Translations under genes and position numbers: made by a program
Shown here: piece after piece, positions 56,929-63,980 of the stretch
Numbering within the stretch: the stretch's first letter is position 1
How the letters are laid out: the number at the start of each line of letters is the position of its first letter
NCBI RefSeq assembly: GCF_001758465.1
Contig: NZ_MJIC01000001.1
Location: forward strand, 106,101 to 170,100
Reading direction: 5' to 3'
DNA length: 64,000 nt
From: Marisediminitalea lipolytica
GTDB taxonomy: Bacteria > Pseudomonadota > Gammaproteobacteria > Enterobacterales > Alteromonadaceae
The notes under the pieces: generated by a model
Seen by the model: only the letters and a program-made list of their open reading frames with translations
Database searches by the model: none
What the model was told of the DNA's origin: nothing

Positions 56929-57192
56929 ATGGGCTTGGATACTGTAGAAATCGTATTGTGGGCTGAAGAGAAATTTGGTGTAGAAATGCCCGATGAAGAA
57001 GTTACTAATATCTATACTGTCGGAGAGTTTGCTAATTACATTGCCAGTAAAGTTAATGCAGAGAAGGGCACTAATATCAGCTTTAAGGAAGTGATGCCTG
57101 ATTTACTTGATGTGCTAGAGTCGGATTATAGCGTGCCAAGGCATAAAGTTACTTTAGATAGTCGGTTTGTCCAAGATCTAGGTTTTGGCTAG
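56929..57192 (+). CDS. Cassette 13: acyl-carrier-like protein in circularly permuted order, no modifiable Ser
   Basis: The 87-residue acidic protein starts MGLDTVEIVLWAEEKFGVEM with AAGG eight bases upstream. This matches the second half of an acyl carrier protein, which normally follows the phosphopantetheine Ser (DSLDTVE). Its C-terminus, PRHKVTLDSRFVQDLGFG, matches the part that normally precedes that Ser. So the two halves are swapped, and the Ser falls at the break: the chain ends in GFG and begins MGL, with no Ser. It is likely an ACP-fold protein unable to carry the usual prosthetic group. Confidence 0.65.
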   Translation: MGLDTVEIVLWAEEKFGVEMPDEEVTNIYTVGEFANYIASKVNAEKGTNISFKEVMPDLLDVLESDYSVPRHKVTLDSRFVQDLGFG

Positions 57193-57196
57193 TCGC

Positions 57197-57313
57197 ACAT
57201 AACAAACGCATTAACCACTCGCTGCGCTCGCTAGGGACAAAAACACGTAGGCTCCCTGCGCTTCGCTTGGTATTGTAGCCTACGTGTTTTTGCCCGTTAT
57301 GCGGGCGTTAGGT
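57197..57313 (+). repeat. attC of cassette 13
   Basis: ACATAAC to GTTAGGT, 117 bases, arms as in the site at 50687, which it resembles in nearly every position. Confidence 0.9.
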
Positions 57314-57317
57314 GCTA

Positions 57318-57776
57318 ATGACAAAACTTTACATCTCAATCTTATTAATCTTAATTGGGCTAGCAAGTTCAATTTGGATTCAAAAACAAATTGATGCAGA
57401 GGTACCTAAAATAGAAGAATATTCAGTAGTCTCAAGTTATAAACCTGTTAAATTCAAAACTCGGCAAACTGGCGGAAAACCTAGCTATGAAATCACCACA
57501 TTTACCGTCTCAGACGTAGAGTTTGTAATCACAGAGAACAATCCATTTTATACCCATGTTTTATCAGCATTGAGTGCTGGCGGCAAACTTCGGGTTTGGT
57601 ACAAGCCGACAGATAATTCGAAATTGGTTTATCAACTATCACAAAACAACAATATCGTGGCCCCATTTGATAAGTTGGTGCACATTAATGGGTATTCAGG
57701 TGGCGGGGCAGCAATAATTCCCATATTGCTCGCTATTGTATTTGTATTTTCGTGGTATCGCATAAGTGGCACCTAA
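57318..57776 (+). CDS. Cassette 14: two-helix membrane protein, DUF3592-like layout
   Basis: The 152-residue protein has an N-terminal hydrophobic helix (about 4-22), an extracytoplasmic domain of beta strands (about 25-120) and a C-terminal helix (about 128-147) ending in WYRISGT. This layout and the middle motif GKLRVWYKPTDNSK recall DUF3592-type proteins, but I am not certain. The ATG at 57318 is preferred; GTG at 57312 within the core site is in frame. Confidence 0.6.
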   Translation: MTKLYISILLILIGLASSIWIQKQIDAEVPKIEEYSVVSSYKPVKFKTRQTGGKPSYEITTFTVSDVEFVITENNPFYTHVLSALSAGGKLRVWYKPTDNSKLVYQLSQNNNIVAPFDKLVHINGYSGGGAAIIPILLAIVFVFSWYRISGT

Positions 57777-57876
57777 CAAAAAAATTATGTCGCCCGCAGG
57801 CGGGCTGGGACACAAACAGGCAGGCGGCTTCGCGATTATCGCCTGCCTGTTTGTGCCCCATATTTAGGTGTTAAAC
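57771..57876 (+). repeat. attC of cassette 14
   Basis: ACCTAAC to GTTAAAC, 106 bases. Nearly the same as the site at 55059, with TTCGCGATTATCG in the loop. Confidence 0.92.
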
Positions 57877-57879
57877 CCT

Positions 57880-58173
57880 TTAGTCAGCATCCAGCCTTTT
57901 TAACGCTTTTTTGTAAGCTTCATTTCTTTCACGTTTACCGACTGCAAGTACTGTGACAATCACAATGTCATCGCGGACTTGGTATACAAGTCTATAGCCG
58001 GATTGTCTCAACTTGATTTTGTATACATTTTCCGCGCCCATCACTCTGTCTGGCGCAACATGTGGTGCATCAAGTCTTTCAGACAGCTTTTTCTTAAACT
58101 GCTCTTTTAAAGTACTACCGAGCTTGCTCCATTCTTTAAGCGCGCTTTTCTTAAATTCTAGCTTATAGGTCAT
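57880..58173 (-). CDS. stbE: Cassette 15: RelE/StbE-type toxin
   Basis: The 97-residue basic protein matches RelE/ParE-superfamily toxins such as StbE: MTYKLEFKKSALKEWSKLG at the start, then SGYRLVYQVRDDIVIVTVLA VGKR-like core (the conserved Arg, Tyr and C-terminal region). Such toxins cut mRNA at the ribosome. The start overlaps the antitoxin gene by 11 bases, so the two are coupled. The pair lies opposite to the array direction and must have its own promoter. A stabilising role for the array is the usual interpretation. Confidence 0.88.
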   Translation of the reverse strand: MTYKLEFKKSALKEWSKLGSTLKEQFKKKLSERLDAPHVAPDRVMGAENVYKIKLRQSGYRLVYQVRDDIVIVTVLAVGKRERNEAYKKALKRLDAD

Positions 58174-58411
58174 CTAAACTTACCGAAACGCTTTCTTCAC
58201 TATTTCTTTCTTGAACTAGATGAAGCAGTTCCAGATCTTCTAGGCGATCCATCATTTTTTCATAAATTTCAGCAGGTACACAGTAGAAAGCTGGTTCATT
58301 TCTATTTAGTATGGCTACAGGATCACCGTATGCGCTGCCCGCAACTTTCATGGGGTTTGCTTTGAGCTCAGTAATGCTTGCAGCTACTTCAGCTAAAACT
58401 CTAGTTGTCAT
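58163..58411 (-). CDS. stbD: Cassette 15: StbD/RelB-type antitoxin
   Basis: The 82-residue protein starts MTTRVLAEVAASITELKANP, a match to Phd/YefM-like StbD antitoxins, continuing with GDPVAILNRNEPAFYCVPA and an acidic toxin-binding tail SEESVSVSLDDL. The ATG at 58411 has GGAG at six bases; the longer frame from 58423 has no such site. It neutralises the toxin and should repress its own operon through the N-terminal DNA-binding part. Three phased repeats lie just upstream. Confidence 0.9.
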   Translation of the reverse strand: MTTRVLAEVAASITELKANPMKVAGSAYGDPVAILNRNEPAFYCVPAEIYEKMMDRLEDLELLHLVQERNSEESVSVSLDDL

Positions 58412-58413
58412 AA

Positions 58414-58442
58414 AGGTCTCCAAATAGGTCTTTAATTAGGTC
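58414..58442. promoter_or_regulatory. Three AGGTC repeats at 12-base phase upstream of the antitoxin gene
   Basis: AGGTC occurs at 58414, 58426 and 58438, exactly 12 bases apart, each followed by a T-rich or A-rich spacer. The block overlaps the antitoxin ribosome binding site and probable promoter. It is a candidate operator for the StbD-type antitoxin. Confidence 0.45.
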
Positions 58443-58462
58443 ATTTTAGGCTAAGTTGTTAG

Positions 58463-58576
58463 GTTTAACAATCACATTAAGTCGGTCGCAAGCTCCCTGG
58501 GACAGTAACACATGGGCTCTGTCGCTTCGCTCGGATTTTAGCCCATGTGTTACTGCCCCTTATGTGGGTGTTAAGC
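58463..58576 (+). repeat. attC of cassette 15
   Basis: GTTTAAC to GTTAAGC, 114 bases, with arms GGGACAGTAACACATGGGCT and AGCCCATGTGTTACTGCCCC. A second GTTAGGT lies directly to its left at 58458. Confidence 0.88.
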
Positions 58577-58603
58577 ATCTAGAGTAAGCATGGAGAATTG
58601 AGC

Positions 58604-59731
58604 TTGTATTTTTATGTGGATGAAAGTGGGCACACTGGCCCGAATCTTTTTGATGAGACCCAGCCAATACTCTATTACGGCGTATTGTCGAGTAAAATAA
58701 ATTTGGATGCAGCTGCAGAAAGTAGAGTAAAGAAAATCAGAAAGAAGCTCGGGGTTAAGAGGCTTCATGCATCTGAGCTTGGCAATGGAAAATTAGTAAC
58801 AATAGTCAAAGATATTGAATCATTGAGAAAACGCTATGATCTCCGGTTTGATATTTATCGTGTGGCTAAAGTTGATCACGCTCTTATTAGTTTTTTTGAC
58901 CAAGTATTTGATCAGGGTATGAACCCAGCAGTCCCTTGGACGTCTTATTGGACCCCAATGCGGTATGTTTTACTTTTAAAATTAGCCTCATTGTTTGATG
59001 AGGAGCTATTGAAGGCAGCATGGGCAGCTAGAATAAATCTAAAAACCAATGAAGCTAATGTTTCCTTGGTAGATATATGTAATACGCTAATATCTAGAGT
59101 CGACAACTTACCTGATGAGCGATCTCGTCAAGTTATCACTGACTCCTTAACGTGGGCTGCTGCGAATCCAGACGAAATATATTACAACGTAAAAAGCAAG
59201 AAGGATCTATTACAAATAACGCCCAACCTGATTGGCTTTCAATCAGTGATGCACGGCATCGCATCTAGATTGCTAAAGAACGGGAAGACAGCATCAAAAA
59301 TAATTGTTGATCAGCAATCACAGTTTAATACTGCACAAAAGAAACTCTCAGATTTTTACGCAAAAGGGAAAGACCTTCCTTTGGTTAACGGTCCGGGGCT
59401 CCCTGAAATTGATTTTAGTGGTATGCCGGAAACGCCTATATCGTGTACTGCTGGTACTGATAGCACTGGTCTTGAATTGGTAGATATATACCTCTGGGTC
59501 TTTAAGAGGTTTATGGATGAGAAAGAGTTAGCGCCGGAGCTATTTTCTCTTATTAAAGGCCAATTACACCGTGGGCACACCGACGAGGTGTCTATCAATG
59601 CAATAGCAAGTCGATGGACTAAATGGTTTGAAGAGCTACCTGACCCTACTGATGAACAAATGGAAAAAGGTAAAGAAATGCTGAGGATGGATGAGGAAAG
59701 GAGGCTCCTAGCTGTAAATGGAAATGCTTAA
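58604..59731 (+). CDS. Cassette 16: DUF3800 family protein
   Basis: The protein of about 375 residues opens YFYVDESGHTGPNLFD, the hallmark of DUF3800, with further conserved Asp residues such as KIIVDQQSQF and STGLELVDIYLWV. The fold is thought to be RNase H-like, with acidic metal-binding residues; the role is unknown, though some members lie in defence or mobile regions. The start is probably TTG 58604, eight bases after GGAG; TTG 58598 is in frame but too close. The length fits the longer members. The stop TAA overlaps the attC. Confidence 0.82.
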   Translation: MYFYVDESGHTGPNLFDETQPILYYGVLSSKINLDAAAESRVKKIRKKLGVKRLHASELGNGKLVTIVKDIESLRKRYDLRFDIYRVAKVDHALISFFDQVFDQGMNPAVPWTSYWTPMRYVLLLKLASLFDEELLKAAWAARINLKTNEANVSLVDICNTLISRVDNLPDERSRQVITDSLTWAAANPDEIYYNVKSKKDLLQITPNLIGFQSVMHGIASRLLKNGKTASKIIVDQQSQFNTAQKKLSDFYAKGKDLPLVNGPGLPEIDFSGMPETPISCTAGTDSTGLELVDIYLWVFKRFMDEKELAPELFSLIKGQLHRGHTDEVSINAIASRWTKWFEELPDPTDEQMEKGKEMLRMDEERRLLAVNGNA

Positions 59732-59803
59732 CAAGCGGCAGCAGTCGGAACAATTCTCCGCTCCTTCGTCGCTACAAATTGTCCGCTGTGCCGGGCGTTA
59801 GCC
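59726..59803 (+). repeat. attC of cassette 16, short type
   Basis: GCTTAAC to GTTAGCC, 78 bases. Arms GCGGCAGCAGTCGGAACAATT and AAATTGTCCGCTGTGCCGGGC. It differs from the long type and resembles the short site at 51824. Confidence 0.85.
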
Positions 59804-59818
59804 AAGAAAGAATAAAAC

Positions 59819-60655
59819 ATGCATCAAACGACCTCAGTACCCGAAACATGCCAAGTGCAGTTCCGTTCATTTATCCCTTTTTTGCTGATTTCGTTCGGTA
59901 TCGCCTGGGGTATCCTTGGACTGTACATCCTACTCCCGGATCTTATGGGAACGGTGTTTGGCCAGCTTACCGGCAACCATCCGCTTTTTTTCCTGGCTGT
60001 TTACGCGCCTGCAATCGCAGCATTTGTTCTTGTTGGCCGTAACGGCGGCCTCAGCGGTTTGCAGCGTTTCCTTGGCCGGGCATTGCTATGGCGCTGCAGC
60101 GTGGCCTGGTATGCCTTTCTTATCATTGGCATACCATTGATCTTCATTGTCGGTTCGGCGATCAGAGGGAACCTCCTAACGGAACCTTTTCCATTTGCAT
60201 CCTTTCAGGGTTTACTCATAGCGTTGGCCCTTGCCGCCATCAAGGGCCCGATTGAGGAGTTCGGTTGGCGGGGGCTGGCACTCCCTCTTCTACAGCGGAA
60301 GTTTGCTCCGCTTTGGGCTGGGTTGGTTCTTGGAGCCATCTGGGGGCTTTGGCACCTGCCAGCCTTCCTGTTGAGCGGAACCCAGCAGAGCGAGTGGTCA
60401 TTCGCGGCATTCTTTGCTGGATGTCTGGCGATCAGCGTCATTGCAACGGCACTGTTCAACAGCTCGCGTGGCAGCATTCTTTTATCCGCGTTCTTCCACT
60501 TTTCACTCATGAATCCGATTTTTCCGGATGCGCAACCCTATGACACATACCTGCTGATCGTTGTTGCAACCCTTATCGTCTGGTGGAAACACAAGGATAT
60601 GCTCACAAAAGAAGGTTCCGTCACAGAAGTTATTCCGCAATCGAAAACCCCGTAA
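59819..60655 (+). CDS. Cassette 17, gene 1: CPBP family intramembrane metalloprotease
   Basis: The 278-residue membrane protein has about eight hydrophobic segments and the full CPBP motifs: IEEFGWRG (EExxxR), WGLWHLPAF (FxxxH-type) and a C-terminal FNSSRGSILLSAFFHFS with another His. In contrast to the protein at 9638 both glutamates are present, so activity is likely. The start ATG has only a weak AAGAAAG. GC content and codon use look higher than in neighbouring cassettes, which suggests a different source. Confidence 0.85.
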   Translation: MHQTTSVPETCQVQFRSFIPFLLISFGIAWGILGLYILLPDLMGTVFGQLTGNHPLFFLAVYAPAIAAFVLVGRNGGLSGLQRFLGRALLWRCSVAWYAFLIIGIPLIFIVGSAIRGNLLTEPFPFASFQGLLIALALAAIKGPIEEFGWRGLALPLLQRKFAPLWAGLVLGAIWGLWHLPAFLLSGTQQSEWSFAAFFAGCLAISVIATALFNSSRGSILLSAFFHFSLMNPIFPDAQPYDTYLLIVVATLIVWWKHKDMLTKEGSVTEVIPQSKTP

Positions 60656-60723
60656 TGTTTTTTTGATTCCGAGCGTGACGTGACCACCGATTTGAGGCTA
60701 CGGCGGATGATAAGGAAAGCAGA

Positions 60724-62859
60724 ATGCCAACTATATCCAAAACGTCTTTAAGCACTGTTGCGGGGGGGCGTATCCGCATCGCCATATTGGTCCTCTTCCC
60801 ACTTCTGCTGATATCGACAGGGCTTTGTCCACTTTTGATCACCTTTCCGGCTATTGCCGATGCCGCAGCGACACTTGATTCTCATGAAGATTTTCAAGCA
60901 GCACTCGATGGCTTTCAGGAAGAATATGGTTTTCCAGGCGCAACGGCTGCTTATGTGTTACGAGATGGCACAACCGGCGTTTTCGCAACCGGACTAGCCG
61001 ATGTCGAAGATGGGACGCAGATGACGGTGCGATCTCGGATGCTTACAGCCAGCATTGGCAAGACTTTTGTTGGAGCGACTGCTTTGGCGCTTGCTCGCGA
61101 GGGCGTGCTGGAGCTGGATGCACCGGTGTCGCAATGGCTTGGTGATCGGCAGTGGTTTACCCGCTTACCCAATCACGCTGTAATGACCGTACGTCACCTT
61201 CTGAACCACAGTTCAGGATTACCGGACCATGTCCATTTGGAAAGCTTTGCAACTGAGGTCTCTCACCGATGGCGTGAAAATCAAAACCCCTTTTCGCCTG
61301 AGGACTTGATTGATTTTGTTCTGGACATGTCGCCACTTTTCGAAGCGGGTGAGGGGTGGTCATACTCCGACACAGGGTATATCTTGCTGGGGCTGGTGAT
61401 AGAAGCTGCTGCAGGCAGAACCTATTACGAAGAAATACACGAACGCTTTCTGGCGCCGCTTGATCTCACTCTGACTGCGCCGTCTGACAGACGATTGCTG
61501 CCCGGGTTGGCTGCCGGCTATATGGGAGCAGAAAATGCTTTCGGGCTTCCCCGAAAAACAATCCAAGCAAATGGCATGATGGTATGGCATCCCGGATTCG
61601 AATGGACTGGCGGTGGTTTGGTGAGTAATTCACGCGACCTTGCGAGGTGGGGGGCATCATTGTTCGGGGGCAATGCGATGCCCGGCGACTATCTGAAGGA
61701 ACTCTTGCGGCCGGTTCCAATCAGCCCTGATAATCCCAACGTCTACTATGGAGCAGGGGTTGGCATTTATCGATCAGGACCATTTGGGCCCGTCTATGGA
61801 CATGGCGGGTGGATACCCGGTTATAGTTCCAGTTTGCGCCACTATCCAGACCATGGAGTTACCATAGCTTTTCAAATCAATACTGATGTCGGCATAGTGG
61901 ATGATACGACTGCGGTGGTCAGAGAAATGGAAGAGCGGCTGGCAACGATCGCTATATCTGCTAGCAATGCCATGCACGTGAGCCGGAACAACACTCACGG
62001 AAGGGGAGACGAACTGTTCATGAATTCTATATATTTCATTTTGTCAATGCTGGGGTTTGCCTTGTTGGCGCTGATTGCAATTCGCCTGTGGGACGAGCGT
62101 GCCGACCGAATGGAATGGAAACGACTGGCAGCTTTACAACCTCAAAACCCAGGTATATATGACCCCGTGATGGTTGCCGATCTGCCTGAGCCCGCCCGGC
62201 GATTCTTTAACTTTGCCATTTCGCCTGGCACACCGTTGCTGACTGTGGCTGAAATCGACATGGGGGGAGAATTCAGTCTGGGTACACGGGATAACCCAAA
62301 CTATCAGCCGATGGATGCAAGGCAGATTCTGGCTGCACCGACTGGTTTTGTCTGGAAGGTGAAGATGCCCGGAGTCGTGTCGGTGTCTGGCTCTGACACT
62401 GGGAAATGGACGCGCTTCCGAATTCTCGGTCTGATGCCAGTTGCCCGCATGGGTGGCGATACGAACCATGCACGGGCTGCATATGGCCGATATGTTGCCG
62501 AGGCTGTGTTCTGGACTCCAGCCGCCTTGCTCCCAAGATCAGGTGTTGTTTGGGAAGCTCTGGATCAGGACACTGCACGGGTGACAATAAGTCACAAAGG
62601 GCTATCGCAGGCGATAGATCTAAAGGTGGATGCCGAAGGTCGACCCGTGTTGGTTCAATTCATGCGGTGGAGCGATGCGAACCCTGAAAAGAAGCATCAG
62701 CTCCAGCCTTTTGGTGGGAGTCTGTCAGATTTTCGTGAAGTCCAGGGTTTTCGCGTCCCCTTCAATGTTGAAGCCGCCAACATGTTTGGCACAGACCAGC
62801 ACTTTGTGTTTTTCAAGGCAAATGTCACCGTCGTCCGGTTCTTGGCGGCAGGATCATGA
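60724..62859 (+). CDS. Cassette 17, gene 2: beta-lactamase-fold serine hydrolase fused to a DUF6544-like domain
   Basis: The 711-residue protein has an N-terminal hydrophobic segment (about 15-37; signal or anchor), a class C beta-lactamase/DD-peptidase-type domain (about 50-400) with SIGK as SxxK, YSD as the YxN-type motif and GHGG as the third motif, then a membrane helix (about 437-456), and a C-terminal domain (about 480-711) resembling DUF6544/DUF6920 (PEPARRFFNFAI near its start). The ATG has AAGGAAA upstream. It lies 68 bases after the CPBP gene. Antibiotic hydrolysis should not be assumed; esterase or peptidase action is as likely. Confidence 0.8.
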   Translation: MPTISKTSLSTVAGGRIRIAILVLFPLLLISTGLCPLLITFPAIADAAATLDSHEDFQAALDGFQEEYGFPGATAAYVLRDGTTGVFATGLADVEDGTQMTVRSRMLTASIGKTFVGATALALAREGVLELDAPVSQWLGDRQWFTRLPNHAVMTVRHLLNHSSGLPDHVHLESFATEVSHRWRENQNPFSPEDLIDFVLDMSPLFEAGEGWSYSDTGYILLGLVIEAAAGRTYYEEIHERFLAPLDLTLTAPSDRRLLPGLAAGYMGAENAFGLPRKTIQANGMMVWHPGFEWTGGGLVSNSRDLARWGASLFGGNAMPGDYLKELLRPVPISPDNPNVYYGAGVGIYRSGPFGPVYGHGGWIPGYSSSLRHYPDHGVTIAFQINTDVGIVDDTTAVVREMEERLATIAISASNAMHVSRNNTHGRGDELFMNSIYFILSMLGFALLALIAIRLWDERADRMEWKRLAALQPQNPGIYDPVMVADLPEPARRFFNFAISPGTPLLTVAEIDMGGEFSLGTRDNPNYQPMDARQILAAPTGFVWKVKMPGVVSVSGSDTGKWTRFRILGLMPVARMGGDTNHARAAYGRYVAEAVFWTPAALLPRSGVVWEALDQDTARVTISHKGLSQAIDLKVDAEGRPVLVQFMRWSDANPEKKHQLQPFGGSLSDFREVQGFRVPFNVEAANMFGTDQHFVFFKANVTVVRFLAAGS

Positions 62860-62899
62860 TTTCCTGCGACCAACGCCTACATGCATTTACAGTGAAACC

Positions 62900-62968
62900 G
62901 GCTAACAATAGCATGGAACAGACAAATCTCCGCAGGCTCCGATTTGCTGCTCATGCGTGAAGTTATAC
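62900..62968 (+). repeat. attC of cassette 17, short type
   Basis: GGCTAAC to GTTATAC, 69 bases. Short arms around CAAATCTCCGCAGGCTCCGATTTG. It is of the foreign short type. Confidence 0.75.
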
Positions 62969-63342
62969 GCCGATTCGGGCTTAGCTGTTTTAAGGCTTCA
63001 AAGGATTAGATTTTTGGCTAGGTAGGGCTGCTTGCTAGGTTGTTTTTGCACCCATCATTTTCAGTTGTTTCAACAGCATTATCATCGCAGTTTTAGATAG
63101 TCAGCAACGCCAGCATTCAGCATTCCAGGTTGCTCACAGGATCCAATTGGCATCTGGTATTTTGTAGGTTGTTGTTTTAAGGTAATTCAAGGTGTTATGC
63201 GTTGCTGGCAATATCAGCAGGTGTTGGCGGCAAGCCGCGACGGTTGGGTGCTCGCACGTATAACAAAAAAATTATGTGGGACACAAACACGCAGGCTCTG
63301 CTTCGCAGTTTAGCCTACGTGTTTGTGCCCCATATTTAGGTG
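62963..63342 (+). other. Cassette 18: apparently non-coding cassette
   Basis: This 380-base cassette has no reading frame of convincing length or start. Its 3' half contains TTTTAAGGTAATTCAA at 63175, a hairpin TGCTG-GCAATAT-CAGCA at 63203-63219 and a second GCGGC-AA-GCCGC at 63227-63238 followed by GACGGTT. The last two features parallel cassette 4. A GTTATGC at 63194 could be a relic recombination core. An RNA product or a promoter function is possible. Confidence 0.55.
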
Positions 63343-63348
63343 TTATAC
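63258..63348 (+). repeat. attC of cassette 18
   Basis: GTATAAC to GTTATAC, 91 bases, with arms GGGACACAAACACGCAGGCT and AGCCTACGTGTTTGTGCCCC. One mismatch in the arms. The left-hand extra hairpin is missing, as in the site at 53750. Confidence 0.9.
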
Positions 63349-63371
63349 GCGCTGAAAATTCCACTAGCAAG

Positions 63372-63392
63372 TTGTAACCTATGAGGTTACAA
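63372..63392. promoter_or_regulatory. Perfect palindrome in front of the HigB-like toxin gene
   Basis: TTGTAACCT-ATG-AGGTTACAA has nine-base perfect arms and ends seven bases before the toxin start. It is probably the operator bound by the HigA-like antitoxin. TACAAT at 63388 could be a -10 element, which would make the transcript nearly leaderless. Confidence 0.6.
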
Positions 63393-63399
63393 TGGCCGG

Positions 63400-63678
63400 A
63401 TGATTAAGAGTTTTATACATAAAGGCCTTCAGAAGTTTTACGCTAAAGGAACCACATCGGGAATTCAGAAGAAGCATGAAAATAAACTTCGTCTTATTCT
63501 GTCTAATCTCGATCAAGCAGAAACGCCTGACGACATGGATTTACCCGGCCTTTATATGCATAAACTCAAAGGTAACAGAAATGATATTTGGTCTGTCCGA
63601 GTGAGTGGTAACTGGAGAGTTACATACCGCTTTGTTGGACGAGATGTTGAAATCGTTAACTACGAGGATTATCACTAA
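63400..63678 (+). CDS. higB: Cassette 19: HigB-type toxin
   Basis: The 92-residue basic protein matches HigB of the RelE superfamily: MIKSFIHKGLQKFYAKGTTS at the start, LPGLYMHKLKGNRNDIWSVR, and VSGNWRVTYRF with catalytic-type Arg residues, ending in NYEDYH. It would cleave mRNA at the ribosome. The toxin gene comes first, as is typical for higBA. A palindrome lies seven bases upstream. Confidence 0.92.
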   Translation: MIKSFIHKGLQKFYAKGTTSGIQKKHENKLRLILSNLDQAETPDDMDLPGLYMHKLKGNRNDIWSVRVSGNWRVTYRFVGRDVEIVNYEDYH

Positions 63679-63974
63679 TGAATATGCATAACCCAGCACA
63701 TCCAGGTGAGATACTCAAAGTTCTTGTTATTGATGCTCTAGAACTCACTATCACTGATGTAGCTCAGCATTTAGATATTAGCCGCAAAACCTTGTCGAAA
63801 GTTCTTAATGGTAAAGGAGCCATCACGCCAGAGATGGCTCTTCGTCTAGAGCTGGCTTTTGGTAAGCCTTCAGCTGCTCATTGGCTACGTTTGCAGAATG
63901 CTTTTGATTTATGGCAGACTCGACAACATCAAAGTTCTTTACATGTCTCACCTTATAATCTGGCTACGGTATAA
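63678..63974 (+). CDS. higA: Cassette 19: HigA-type antitoxin
   Basis: The 98-residue protein has a Xre-type helix-turn-helix (about 24-62; TDVAQHLDISRKTLSKVLNG) preceded by HPGEILKVLVI, the HigA signature. Its start overlaps the toxin stop by one base (TAATG), so translation is coupled. It neutralises HigB and represses the operon. The module is in array orientation but should be driven by its own promoter. Confidence 0.93.
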   Translation: MNMHNPAHPGEILKVLVIDALELTITDVAQHLDISRKTLSKVLNGKGAITPEMALRLELAFGKPSAAHWLRLQNAFDLWQTRQHQSSLHVSPYNLATV

Positions 63975-63980
63975 AGACGC

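Noticed and set aside
60724..61950. A beta-lactam resistance gene
   Set aside because: The fold and SxxK motif fit, but the YSD and HGG motifs and the fusion to a DUF6544-like domain point to a general serine hydrolase. Resistance cannot be claimed.
50687..63348. Repeated 90-120 base elements that could look like a CRISPR array or REP-type repeats
   Set aside because: They have RYYYAAC and GTTRRRY ends, imperfect long arms and genes between them, and lie next to an IntI gene. They are attC sites.
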